64,000 nt of DNA from contig NZ_CP038810.1 of the NCBI RefSeq assembly GCF_004797125.1, forward strand, positions 496,001-560,000, in the 5' to 3' direction. The notes beneath the pieces are model-generated. The model was not told where the DNA came from, did not search any database, and saw nothing but the letters and a program-made list of their open reading frames with translations. Source of the stretch: Flavobacterium sangjuense (GTDB lineage Bacteria > Bacteroidota > Bacteroidia > Flavobacteriales > Flavobacteriaceae). The position numbers were made by a program, and so were the translations under genes. How positions within the stretch are numbered: position 1 is the stretch's first letter; every line of letters begins with the position of its first letter. Positions 1 to 7,694 of the stretch are shown here, piece by piece.

Positions 1-697
1 CCATTCCCGATACAGCATATTTGAAAACCGTTTTACCATCCTGAAAAACAAAATGTTGACTGTTTTCCACAGTTTCTTTTGATGGAGGAAGAATAGATCC
101 ACCAGCATCAATTTTTAGATACTCTCTACCAATGCCATCGCTTTTTAAGAACTCATCCTGCAAACCAAGACCTTCAAAATTAGGCTCAAATAAAACTGCT
201 CCAGCACCATCTCCAAAGATAATACAAGTCGCTCTATCTGTATAGTCAATAATTGAAGACATTTTATCAGCACCAATTAAAAGTACTTTTTTATATCTGC
301 CCGACTCAATATATGCCGCGGCATTTGACATTCCGTATAAAAAACTTGAGCAGGCTGCTTGTAAATCGTAGGCAAAAGCATTAACTGCTCCTATTTGTGT
401 TGCAACATAAACTCCCGTTGCTGCCACTGGCATATCAGGTGTTGTCGTTGCCATAATAACTAAATCTATTTCTTCTGGGTTGATTTTAGATTTAGAAATT
501 AAATCTTGTGCCGCTTTTATAGCCATGAAGGAAGTTCCTTTTCCTTTTTCTTTTAAAAGTCTTCTTTCTTTAATTCCTGTGCGTGTAGTAATCCATTCAT
601 CATTGGTTTCTACCATTGATTCCAGTACTTGATTTGAGAGTACAAAGTCTGGTACATATGCTCCAACTGCGGTTATTGCGGCTGTAATTTTATTCAT
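1..697 (-). CDS. fabH: 3-oxoacyl-ACP synthase III (KAS III), 5' part only
   Basis: Condenses acetyl-CoA (or a branched primer) with malonyl-ACP to start type II fatty-acid synthesis in the cytoplasm. The first ~232 of the usual ~330 residues are present; the rest runs off the left edge. Translation from the ATG at 697 gives MNKITAAITAVGAYVPD. The nucleophilic cysteine is at about residue 116 in LQAACSSFLYG, and IIFGDGAGAVLFEP follows, both KAS III signatures. The catalytic His and Asn of the family would lie beyond the edge. It sits downstream of rpmF in the order DUF177-rpmF-fabH known from Bacteroidota, where accB and accC usually follow. A terminator-like hairpin (807-834) separates it from rpmF, so it may depend on read-through or its own promoter. 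Confidence 0.95.
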   Translation of the reverse strand, partial: MNKITAAITAVGAYVPDFVLSNQVLESMVETNDEWITTRTGIKERRLLKEKGKGTSFMAIKAAQDLISKSKINPEEIDLVIMATTTPDMPVAATGVYVATQIGAVNAFAYDLQAACSSFLYGMSNAAAYIESGRYKKVLLIGADKMSSIIDYTDRATCIIFGDGAGAVLFEPNFEGLGLQDEFLKSDGIGREYLKIDAGGSILPPSKETVENSQHFVFQDGKTVFKYAVSGM

Positions 698-806
698 AAA
701 TTGGATGTTTTTCTTTTCAATTTTTAAATGCGAAAAGTTGTTGAAATTACAAAAAAAAATTATACCTAAGGTGTTTTAGGATGGGATATTTATTAATTTT
801 CTTTAA

Positions 807-834
807 AACAAAAAACTCCCACAAAGTGAGAGTT
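807..834 (-). terminator. intrinsic terminator after rpmF
   Basis: Nine-base arms (814-822 and 826-834) around a three-base loop, followed on the minus strand by a T run. The one non-Watson-Crick pair is a G-U wobble only in the minus-strand RNA, which fits termination of the DUF177-rpmF transcript. Confidence 0.75.
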
Positions 835-854
835 AGTTTTGTAAAAAACTTTAC

Positions 855-1049
855 TTATGCAACAGCTACTGATTTGTCAATAACTACTTGCCCTCTGTAA
901 TACATTTTACCTTCATGCCAGTAAGCTCTGTGGTATAAATGTGCTTCTCCAGTTACTGGACAAGTTGCGATTTGAGCAACAGTTGCTTTATAATGTGTTC
1001 TTCTCTTATCTCTTCTTGTTTTGGAGATTTTTCTCTTTGGATGTGCCAT
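855..1049 (-). CDS. rpmF: 50S ribosomal protein bL32
   Basis: A 64-residue large-subunit ribosomal protein. It starts [20 protein letters not shown], the conserved basic head of bL32, and ends [15 protein letters not shown]. The usual four-cysteine zinc ribbon is reduced to a single Cys (TCPVTG), so this is the zinc-free (C-minus) form. It lies 9 bp after the DUF177 gene on the same strand, the classical yceD-rpmF pairing, and both are probably expressed from the promoter at 1632-1660. Confidence 0.97.
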   Translation of the reverse strand: MAHPKRKISKTRRDKRRTHYKATVAQIATCPVTGEAHLYHRAYWHEGKMYYRGQVVIDKSVAVA

Positions 1050-1058
1050 TTTACTATA

Positions 1059-1598
1059 TTATTTATCCGTTAATAGTTTCTTTAATTCGTCCCAACGCGG
1101 GTCACTTTCTTCTTCTCTTTTTATTACTTCTTCGTCTTTAACCTGCAACTCGTTTAATCTTTTCAATGCTTCTGTTTGTAAAGTTCCATCTTTAACTCCA
1201 GGATGAACCCTTTTTGGAGGAATAGAAAGTACAATCATTTCATAAATGTATTGTGCCAAATCTATTTGATGTTCACCATGAGGCAGAATTAACAATTCAT
1301 CATTATCATTGTTGAATTCTTCACCGAACTGGACAACCAATTTAATTTTTCCTTTGATAGGCAAGTCAAATTGTTCTCCTGTCAAATCACAAGGAACATT
1401 AACGGTTCCTTTGTGTGCAAAGCTTACTTCCAGCATTGTTGCCTTTTTTTCTAAAACAACATTTACCTTTACAGCACAGCTTTCAAATTCATCAAAATTA
1501 AATTCGTCAAAGAACTTTTTCTCGATATTATATTCAAAGTGATGCTTCCCTATTTTTAACCCTATGAAAGGAATTAAATATTCATTCGTACTTTTCAT
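1059..1598 (-). CDS. DUF177 (YceD-family) protein
   Basis: A 179-residue YceD/DUF177 protein. The family is linked to 23S rRNA accumulation and is nearly always encoded just upstream of rpmF, as here. Visible family features are the central VPCDLTGEQFDLPI segment, which aligns with the CxR/TC region but keeps one cysteine, and the C-terminal acidic ESDPRWDELKKL tail. Start is the ATG at 1598, about 30 nt after a good housekeeping promoter. The molecular activity of the family is not well defined. Confidence 0.88.
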   Translation of the reverse strand: MKSTNEYLIPFIGLKIGKHHFEYNIEKKFFDEFNFDEFESCAVKVNVVLEKKATMLEVSFAHKGTVNVPCDLTGEQFDLPIKGKIKLVVQFGEEFNNDNDELLILPHGEHQIDLAQYIYEMIVLSIPPKRVHPGVKDGTLQTEALKRLNELQVKDEEVIKREEESDPRWDELKKLLTDK

Positions 1599-1631
1599 CT
1601 AGACAACAATTTGAACCCTAATTCGGGAGTG

Positions 1632-1660
1632 CAAAGATATAAAATTATTGCAATTCCAAA
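1632..1660 (-). promoter_or_regulatory. housekeeping promoter for DUF177-rpmF
   Basis: On the minus strand a TTTG (1657-1660) lies 17 nt before TATCTTTG (1632-1639), matching the Bacteroidetes -33/-7 consensus TTTG / TAnnTTTG. The expected start is near 1628, giving a leader of about 30 nt before the ATG at 1598. Confidence 0.7.
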
Positions 1661-1682
1661 AGCGTTATAAACATTTTTTTGT

Positions 1683-2729
1683 TTATAACTGCTTTTCCTT
1701 TGTTTTCATAGGATTTTTGCTTATTTCCTGGTATTGATTTCTCGAATTATAGATATCAATAGCAGTATAAACTGCTTCTTTAAACGAATTATAGTCGGCA
1801 ATTCCTTTTCCGGCAATTTCGTAAGCTGTTCCGTGATCGGGAGACGTTCTGATTTTATTCAGACCTGCTGTATAATTTACACCACCCCCAAACGACAATG
1901 TTTTAAACGGAATCAAGCCTTGATCGTGGTAGATTGCAATTACTGCATCATATTTTTCATATTGGCTGCTGCCAAAAAAACCATCTGCAGCAAAAGGGCC
2001 AAAAACCAGCGTTCCTTTTTCGAATAGTTTTTTTATAACCGGTTTTACTATTTCATCATCTTCTTTCCCAATTACACCATTGTCTCCGGCATGTGGATTC
2101 AATGCTAAAACTGCAATTTTTGGTTTATTGATTCCGAAATCCTGTACCAATGTTTGTCTTATAGTTTCAATTTTTTGAACTATTAGTTTTTCGGTTAAAT
2201 GTTTTGCCACATCATTTACAGGGATATGATCGGTTAATAAACCAACTCTTAAATTATCCTGAACCATCAGCATTAAAGCATTTCCTTCTAACTCTTTGTC
2301 CAAATAATCGGTGTGTCCCGGAAATTTGAACTCTTCCGATTGGATGTTGTATTTATTAATTGGCGCCGTGACCAGCACATCTATTTGATTTTCTTTCAAG
2401 GCTTTTGTTGCGGCAACGAATGATTTGATAGCGTATTTCCCGACAACAGGATCATTTGTCCCAAAATTTAAATCAACACCTTCACGCCAGATATTGAGCA
2501 CATTTACTTTACCCAAAACAATTTGATCTAATTGGTCAATACCGTGAAGTGGTGTTTCTAATTCTAATGTTTTCTTAATAAAAGACATCACTTTTACGTT
2601 AGCAAAAATTACAGGCGTGCAAAGTTCTAACATTCTTGAGTCGTCAAAAGTCTTAAGAACTACTTCGCTTCCAATACCGTTTAAATCTCCGATTGAAATT
2701 CCAACGATTATATTTTCTGCTTTTTTCAT
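1683..2729 (-). CDS. pdxA: 4-hydroxythreonine-4-phosphate dehydrogenase
   Basis: Oxidises 4-phosphohydroxy-L-threonine with NAD(P)+ in the DXP-dependent pyridoxal-phosphate pathway (cytoplasm). It is 348 residues, about the family length. Metal-binding histidines are visible in FPGHTDYL, NPHAGDNG and IYHDQGLIPFKT, and the tail region RTSPDHGTAYEIAGKG is diagnostic. It is divergent from riboflavin synthase. A TAAATTTG box at 2766-2773 on the minus strand is the likely -7 element, and the two divergent promoters lie side by side. Confidence 0.96.
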   Translation of the reverse strand: MKKAENIIVGISIGDLNGIGSEVVLKTFDDSRMLELCTPVIFANVKVMSFIKKTLELETPLHGIDQLDQIVLGKVNVLNIWREGVDLNFGTNDPVVGKYAIKSFVAATKALKENQIDVLVTAPINKYNIQSEEFKFPGHTDYLDKELEGNALMLMVQDNLRVGLLTDHIPVNDVAKHLTEKLIVQKIETIRQTLVQDFGINKPKIAVLALNPHAGDNGVIGKEDDEIVKPVIKKLFEKGTLVFGPFAADGFFGSSQYEKYDAVIAIYHDQGLIPFKTLSFGGGVNYTAGLNKIRTSPDHGTAYEIAGKGIADYNSFKEAVYTAIDIYNSRNQYQEISKNPMKTKEKQL

Positions 2730-2789
2730 AAGAAGTACTAGTTATTTATTGCTAATTTTGAAGTGCAAATTTAGTAAAATAAAACCATA

Positions 2790-3380
2790 ATGTTTACAGG
2801 AATAATCGAAACCCTTGGAATAATAAAAGATTTAAAAAAAGACAATGATAATTTAAACATCACTGTTTACTCTACTATAACACCTGAATTAAAAATAGAC
2901 CAAAGTGTTTCTCATAATGGTGTTTGCCTCACTGTAGTAGCAATCAACAATGACGAGTATACTGTAACTGCTATTAGAGAAACCATTGAAAAGACAAATT
3001 TAGCAGATTGGGAAATAGGCAATTTAATCAATTTAGAGCGCGGAATGAAATTGGGAGACAGGCTAGACGGGCATATCGTTCAAGGGCATGTTGACCAAAC
3101 CGGGGTTTGTAAATCTATTGAAGAAGCTGGTGGAAGTTGGTATTTTACCTTTGAATACGATAGTACTTTAAACAATATTACCATTGAAAAAGGGTCGATA
3201 ACTGTAAATGGTGTGAGTCTGACTGTTGTAAATTCTAAAGCGAATGAATTTAGTGTGGCGATTATCCCTTATACTTTTGAACATACGAATTTTAAAAATG
3301 TTAAAATTGGCACAAAGATTAATCTTGAGTTCGATGTTGTGGGAAAATACGTTGCTCGATTACATGCGTTAAACCGATAA
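2790..3380 (+). CDS. ribE: riboflavin synthase, alpha chain
   Basis: Dismutates two 6,7-dimethyl-8-ribityllumazines to riboflavin. The 196-residue protein shows the expected two lumazine-binding repeats: MFTGIIETLG with VSHNGVCLTVV and GDRLDGHIVQGHVD in the first half, and ITVNGVSLTVV in the second. A TAATTTTG -7 box at 2753-2760 gives a leader of only about 25 nt, so there is no room for an FMN riboswitch. The gene stands alone, and a bidirectional terminator follows at 3407. Confidence 0.96.
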   Translation: MFTGIIETLGIIKDLKKDNDNLNITVYSTITPELKIDQSVSHNGVCLTVVAINNDEYTVTAIRETIEKTNLADWEIGNLINLERGMKLGDRLDGHIVQGHVDQTGVCKSIEEAGGSWYFTFEYDSTLNNITIEKGSITVNGVSLTVVNSKANEFSVAIIPYTFEHTNFKNVKIGTKINLEFDVVGKYVARLHALNR

Positions 3381-3402
3381 ACTATAAAAACCTGCGTAAA
3401 AT

Positions 3403-3436
3403 AAAAAAGCTTCAAATTAATTTGAAGCTTTTTTTA
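3403..3436. terminator. bidirectional terminator between ribE and the small secreted protein gene
   Basis: A perfect 24-bp palindrome (3407-3430, HindIII sites at both ends) is flanked by an A run on the left and a T run on the right. It serves ribE on the plus strand and overlaps the stop codon of the minus-strand gene at 3417. Confidence 0.85.
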
Positions 3437-3635
3437 TATTTTTTATTTTATTCAATTTATAAATTCCAAAACACATTGAAAGTAGTGCCAAAAAGAATAT
3501 TCCACCATCCAAAGGCAGTCCTGGTGGCGGTGGCGGTGTCGATGGCGGTGGTGGTCCTGGGTCAGCAAACACGCTTGTTACTGACAAGAAAAACACAGCC
3601 AGAATAATGATAATTCTATTCGGGACAATTTTCAT
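3417..3635 (-). CDS. small secreted protein with PID-CTERM-like sorting signal
   Basis: A 72-residue protein built almost only of sorting signals. Residues 1-24 are a signal peptide ending in FADP. Residues 25-39 are a proline-rich linker (PPPPSTPPPPPG). Then come LPLDGG, a hydrophobic helix (IFFLALLSMCFGIYKL) and a basic tail (NKIKNIKKASN). The P-L/I-D motif, helix and lysine tail match the architecture of the PID-CTERM signals of Flavobacteria, which are thought to be handled by an exosortase-like enzyme; none is encoded here. There is no globular domain, so the mature product would be a very short peptide. The function is unknown. Confidence 0.7.
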   Translation of the reverse strand: MKIVPNRIIIILAVFFLSVTSVFADPGPPPPSTPPPPPGLPLDGGIFFLALLSMCFGIYKLNKIKNIKKASN

Positions 3636-3822
3636 AGTGCGTAAAAGTATAAAAAAAATCTATTTACCAAAATAAATTAAATATTTAATCGACAAAGATA
3701 ATCAAAATTTAAACTGCAAAGTCCTTGATTCAATGTAAGGAACGAAGCTTTTGATTAAAAAAGCGAAATAATTTTATATCTATATGAACGATATTTCCAC
3801 CTTATTGGTTTTCATATTAAAC

Positions 3823-3852
3823 AAAAAAAGACCCCGTAACGAAGTCTTTTTT
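3823..3852 (-). terminator. terminator downstream of tRNA
   Basis: Arms AAAAAAGAC and GTCTTTTTT enclose an 11-base loop just after the tRNA 3' end on the minus strand. Confidence 0.75.
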
Positions 3853-3853
3853 G

Positions 3854-3927
3854 TGGTCCCACTTGGGCTCGAACCAAGGACCACCTGATTATGAGTCAGG
3901 TGCTCTAACCAACTGAGCTATAGGACC
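3854..3927 (-). tRNA. tRNA with anticodon CAT, probably tRNA-Ile2 (k2C) rather than elongator Met
   Basis: A 74-nt cloverleaf on the minus strand. The acceptor is GGTCCTA/TGGGACC with one wobble, the D arm GCTC/GAGC, the anticodon stem CCTGA/TCAGG with loop CTCATAA, the T arm CTTGG TTCGAGC CCAAG, and the discriminator A73. CCA is not encoded. Pairs C4-G69 and C5-G68 are present. In E. coli these are positive determinants for TilS, which converts CAU to lysidine in tRNA-Ile2, whereas elongator tRNA-Met carries A-U pairs there. That favours Ile2, but the call is an inference from a distant species. Confidence 0.9.
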
Positions 3928-3979
3928 CGCATAAAGCGGTTGCAATATTACTACTATTTTTGTTTCGACGCAAGTGTTT

Positions 3980-4381
3980 TTAACTGATTTCTTGACAAAG
4001 TTCAATCAGGACACCATTTGTTCCTTTTGGGTGTAAAAAAGCAACCAACTTATTATCGGCTCCTTTTTTTGGCGTTTCATTCAGAACAACAAAACCTTCC
4101 TTTTTTAAACGCTCTATTTCTTCAACTATATTTTCGACATCAAAAGCAATATGATGGATTCCTTCTCCTTTCTTTTCTAAGAATTTGGCAATCGGGCTTT
4201 CCGGATTTGTGGCTTCTAATAATTCTATTTTATTGGGGCCATTCATAAAGAAGGATGTTTTTACGCCTTCGCTTTCAACTTCTTCCTGTTTATATGGTGG
4301 ATTGCCAAATAGTTTTTCGAAAAGTAAATTGGAAGTTTCTAAACTATTGACGGCAATTCCGATGTGCTCAATTTTACGCAT
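3980..4381 (-). CDS. mce: methylmalonyl-CoA epimerase
   Basis: Interconverts (2R)- and (2S)-methylmalonyl-CoA, linking propionyl-CoA and succinyl-CoA metabolism. The 133-residue single-domain glyoxalase/VOC-fold protein has the two metal-site strands MRKIEHIGIAV and GEGIHHIAFDV and the final GVLIELCQ glutamate. A TATCTTTG -7 box lies at 4405-4412 on the minus strand. The mutase partner is not in the window. Confidence 0.93.
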   Translation of the reverse strand: MRKIEHIGIAVNSLETSNLLFEKLFGNPPYKQEEVESEGVKTSFFMNGPNKIELLEATNPESPIAKFLEKKGEGIHHIAFDVENIVEEIERLKKEGFVVLNETPKKGADNKLVAFLHPKGTNGVLIELCQEIS

Positions 4382-4566
4382 TTTGGTTTTGTTTTTTTGC
4401 TAAACAAAGATAACAAAAATTCAAATGGCTTTTCCTTTAGCCCCGATTGGAGTGGCATCTCGTCTTTTGGGACGAGATATAGCGGAAAGCGGGTAAATGG
4501 ATGGCTGATAATACCAAAACTTTCGCTTCTGGTGCTTATAAAATTTAAAAATTGTACTTTTGCAGC

Positions 4567-4959
4567 ATGGAAACGAATAGACAGAAGAAAATTGGCAGTG
4601 TGTTGCAAAAGGATTTAGTAGATATTTTGCAGGGTGAAGTACGCAAAAACGGAATTTCAAATTTGGTTATTTCGGTATCTAAAGTAAGCGTAACTACTGA
4701 TTTATCTATTGCTAAAGTGTATTTGAGTGTTTTCCCTCAGGATAAAGCAGCCGAGTTAATGGCGGCAATAAAAACCAATTCTCCTTTGATTAAGCATGAT
4801 TTATCGCAGCGTGTAAAATTACAATTGCGAAAAGTGCCTAATCTTTCTTTTTATATTGACGACTCGTTGGATTATATCGAAAAAATTGACAATGCTTTGT
4901 CAGGAAAAGAAAATCCGATTGAAAACCGAGACCTTTTAGAAAAACGCAAGAAATTTTAA
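4567..4959 (+). CDS. rbfA: 30S ribosome-binding factor A
   Basis: Assists late 30S maturation, acting on the 16S 5' helix. It is 130 residues from the ATG at 4567, METNRQKKIGSVLQKDL, with the KH-like core VSKVSVTTDLSIAKVYLSVF and LRKVPNLSFYIDDSLDY. An upstream in-frame TTG (4552) was not used because it lies inside the likely promoter: a TACTTTTG box at 4555-4562 would place the RNA start within 1-2 nt of the ATG, so the mRNA may be leaderless. The permease gene follows after 6 bp. Confidence 0.94.
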   Translation: METNRQKKIGSVLQKDLVDILQGEVRKNGISNLVISVSKVSVTTDLSIAKVYLSVFPQDKAAELMAAIKTNSPLIKHDLSQRVKLQLRKVPNLSFYIDDSLDYIEKIDNALSGKENPIENRDLLEKRKKF

Positions 4960-4965
4960 TTTCAC

Positions 4966-6165
4966 TTGAACTTCCCGCTATACATAGCCAAAAGATATCT
5001 TTTTAGCAAAAGTAAAAACAATGCTATCAATATTATTACAGGCATTGCATCGATAGGAATTATTGTTGGAACTCTCGCTTTGTTTGTTGTCCTTTCGGTT
5101 TTTAGCGGCTTGCGCGATTTTAGTTTGTCTTTTTCGAATACTATTGATCCCGATTTAAAAATTAATCCGCTTAAGGGCAAAACTTTTTTTATTTCTCCAA
5201 AACAAGAAAAAGAAATCGCAGCTATTGAAGGCGTTGCTTACTATAGTAAAACAGTGGAAGAACGCGTGCTTTTCTTTTTTGACGGAAAAGAACAAGTGAC
5301 TTATCTAAAAGGTGTCGATGCAAATTACACTAAAATCAATGATGTTTCTAAAAGTCTTTTTAACGGAAAATGGCTTCGGTACAATACTGCCGAAGTAGTT
5401 GTTGGTTACGGAATTACAGAAAAATTATCGCTTGGGCTTTTTGATTTTAATAATGATTTTGAGGTTTATGTGCCACGAAAAGGTAAAGCTGTAATTGAAA
5501 GTGAAGCTGAAGCTTTTAATAAATCCGTTTTGATTCCGGTTGGAATTTATGCCATAAGTGAGGATTTGGATTCCAAATATGTTTTTGCAGATTTGAGATT
5601 GGCTCAGGATTTATTGGAATACAAACCGAACCAAATTTCGGGCGTTGAAATCAAAATAAAACCCAATGCCAACGAAGCCGAAATTATGGAGAAACTTAAT
5701 ACAGTTTTCCAAAATAAAGTAGAAGTAAAAAATAGAGCGCAACTCAATGCTACATTATATAAGATGTTAAATACTGAGAATATTGCCGTCTATCTTATCT
5801 TCACGCTGGTCATTATTATTGCGTTATTCAATTTAATTGGCGCGCTAATCATGATGATTTTGGACAAGAAAAGTAATCTGAAAACACTTTTCAATCTGGG
5901 TTCCGAAGTCAAAGATTTAAAGAAAATATTCCTGCTTCAGGGAAGTTTGCTGACGATTATTGGCGGAATTATTGGTTTGATTTTGGGAATAATCATCGTG
6001 CTGATTCAACAGCATTTCAAATTAGTCATGATTACCGAATCCTTGGCGTATCCGGTGGTTTTCACTATTCAGAATGTGTTGATTGTTTTCGGAACTATAG
6101 TCGCGCTTGGTTTTATTTCCAGTTGGATTGCGAGTAGTCAGGTGACTAAAAAGTTGCTGGATTAA
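4966..6165 (+). CDS. FtsX/LolC-LolE-type ABC transporter permease
   Basis: A 399-residue inner-membrane permease of the lipoprotein-release (LolC/E) or MacB/FtsX class. It has one N-terminal helix (about residues 20-47, ITGIASIGIIVGTLALFVVLS), a ~230-residue periplasmic domain, and three C-terminal helices (about 275-300, 325-350, 365-390). The start is TTG at 4966, chosen because MNFPLYIAKRYLFSKSKNNA is the conserved head of the family in Flavobacteria and no ATG precedes it. It is translationally close to rbfA (6 bp). The ATPase partner is not in the window, as is usual for this gene in the group. The stop overlaps the convergent gene by 4 bp. Confidence 0.88.
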   Translation: MNFPLYIAKRYLFSKSKNNAINIITGIASIGIIVGTLALFVVLSVFSGLRDFSLSFSNTIDPDLKINPLKGKTFFISPKQEKEIAAIEGVAYYSKTVEERVLFFFDGKEQVTYLKGVDANYTKINDVSKSLFNGKWLRYNTAEVVVGYGITEKLSLGLFDFNNDFEVYVPRKGKAVIESEAEAFNKSVLIPVGIYAISEDLDSKYVFADLRLAQDLLEYKPNQISGVEIKIKPNANEAEIMEKLNTVFQNKVEVKNRAQLNATLYKMLNTENIAVYLIFTLVIIIALFNLIGALIMMILDKKSNLKTLFNLGSEVKDLKKIFLLQGSLLTIIGGIIGLILGIIIVLIQQHFKLVMITESLAYPVVFTIQNVLIVFGTIVALGFISSWIASSQVTKKLLD

Positions 6166-6596
6166 AGTCTTTTTATTAATTCTTCTACCCTATCAAATAC
6201 GAAATCTGCCTCTTTATCTGTGATAATCATCCTCAAATCACTACCTATAATATCACCTACTTCATTTTTAGTGTTTTTTTCAACTTTTCTAAAATATGAA
6301 TCTTTCTTTTTAAGCCAACCTAATTGTTCATTTTTGAACTTTCTTTTCTCAGTAGTGTTAAGTTTTAGTCTGATTTTATTGTAAACTACATTAAGTAGGC
6401 TGTCTGTTTTTTTATAATAATCTAATGAACATCCCAACATGTAATCTCCTTTGTCAAGGCAACTTTGATGGTCTGTTTTTATTTTATTTAAAGTTTTAAT
6501 TGTTTGCGATTGGCAAAAACCAAAACACAAAACAGTAATACTTATGTAAGCGAACTTAAACAAACTGATAATCTGCGTAAACTTCCTGAATTTCAT
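6162..6596 (-). CDS. secreted LprI-like (DUF1311) protein
   Basis: A 144-residue protein with an N-terminal hydrophobic segment ending CFGFCQSQ, so exported; the C in FGFC could be a lipobox. The body DHQSCLDKGDYMLGCSLDYY...LNVVYNKIRLKL...QLGWLKKKDSYFRK matches the two-helix, two-cysteine pattern of the LprI/DUF1311 family, some members of which inhibit lysozyme. The start at 6596 overlaps the end of dusB by 41 bp; no later Met allows a signal peptide. Whether this protein inhibits lysozyme is unknown. Confidence 0.72.
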   Translation of the reverse strand: MKFRKFTQIISLFKFAYISITVLCFGFCQSQTIKTLNKIKTDHQSCLDKGDYMLGCSLDYYKKTDSLLNVVYNKIRLKLNTTEKRKFKNEQLGWLKKKDSYFRKVEKNTKNEVGDIIGSDLRMIITDKEADFVFDRVEELIKRL

Positions 6597-7548
6597 CCAA
6601 GGCTTTGAATAAAGCTTCAGCCGATTCGAGCGTTACTAATTTTAATCTGTGCTCTTTGAAGTTGGAAACACCTTTGAAGTAATTCGTGTAATGTCGGCGC
6701 ATTTCTACAATTCCAACGCGTTCGCCTTTCCAATCCATTGACCAGGTTAAGTGATTTCGTGTCGCTTCGATTCGGTCAGCCATTGTTGGTTGTGCCAAAT
6801 GTTCTCCGGTTTTGAAGTAATGTTTGATTTCGTTAAAAATCCATGGATAACCAATCGCAGCACGACCAATCATCATACCGTCAAGGCCATACTTATTTTT
6901 GTATTCCAATGCTTTTTCGGGAGAATCTATATCGCCATTTCCAAAAATTGGCATGGTAAGTCTTGGGTTTTCTTTGATTCTTTGAATATGCGACCAATCT
7001 GAATGACCTTTATACATTTGAGCACGAGTTCTGGCATGAACTGTCAAAGCCTGCACACCTATATCTTGCAAACGTTCCGCAACCTCATCAATATTGATAG
7101 AACTTTCGTCCCAGCCCAAACGTGTTTTTACCGTTACCGGAAGATTGGTTCCTTTAATCACGGCTTTGGTCAGACGCACCATCAAATCAACATCTTTCAA
7201 AACGCCGGCACCAGCACCTTTGCATACTACTTTTTTTACCGGACAACCAAAATTAATATCCACCAAATCTGGGTGAACAGCGTCAACAATTTTGGCCGAC
7301 ATTTCCATCGCTTCTTCATCACCACCAAAAATCTGAATTCCGACCGGTCTTTCGTAATCGAAAATATCCAATTTCATTCGGCTTTTTATGGCATCACGAA
7401 TCAACCCTTCCGAAGAGATAAATTCCGAGTACATCAAATCGGCACCGTGCAATTTGCACAGTCTGCGAAATGGCGGATCACTCACGTCTTCCATAGGCGC
7501 AAGTAATAGCGGAAAGTCAGGTAATTCTATGTTGCCGATTTTTGGCAT
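6556..7548 (-). CDS. dusB: tRNA-dihydrouridine synthase B
   Basis: An FMN enzyme that reduces uridines in the tRNA D loop. It is 330 residues and begins with PLLLAPMEDVSDPPFR. The catalytic cysteine is in CPVKKVVCKGAGAG, and phosphate-binding GRAAIGYPWIF is present. The promoter at 7566-7594 gives a ~14-nt leader. The last 41 bp are shared with the start of the LprI-like gene, which suggests coupled expression. Confidence 0.95.
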   Translation of the reverse strand: MPKIGNIELPDFPLLLAPMEDVSDPPFRRLCKLHGADLMYSEFISSEGLIRDAIKSRMKLDIFDYERPVGIQIFGGDEEAMEMSAKIVDAVHPDLVDINFGCPVKKVVCKGAGAGVLKDVDLMVRLTKAVIKGTNLPVTVKTRLGWDESSINIDEVAERLQDIGVQALTVHARTRAQMYKGHSDWSHIQRIKENPRLTMPIFGNGDIDSPEKALEYKNKYGLDGMMIGRAAIGYPWIFNEIKHYFKTGEHLAQPTMADRIEATRNHLTWSMDWKGERVGIVEMRRHYTNYFKGVSNFKEHRLKLVTLESAEALFKALDEIQEVYADYQFV

Positions 7549-7565
7549 TTTTTAATACTTTTTTG

Positions 7566-7594
7566 CAAAAGTACGATTTTTTAATTTTTCACAA
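7566..7594 (-). promoter_or_regulatory. housekeeping promoter for dusB
   Basis: TTTG, an 18-nt spacer and TACTTTTG on the minus strand form one of the best Bacteroidetes promoter matches in the window. The expected RNA start is near 7562. Confidence 0.75.
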
Positions 7595-7694
7595 AAAAGG
7601 CACTTTTGGTCCTGTCAGGAAATCTTTTGCTAACACGAGATTAATTTGGCTAATATCATTAGCTTTGCAGTCAAATATTTAATAGGTGAATTTT

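Noticed and set aside
2761..2789. FMN riboswitch before riboflavin synthase
   Set aside because: Only about 60 bp separate the divergent genes, and the predicted leader is ~25 nt, too short for the aptamer.
3422..3607. Open frame on the plus strand opposite the small secreted protein
   Set aside because: No recognisable features, and it overlaps a terminator; the minus-strand frame has a signal peptide and a sorting tail.
4339..4660. Overlapping frames on both strands between mce and rbfA
   Set aside because: They cover promoters and part of rbfA in other frames and show no domain or signal.
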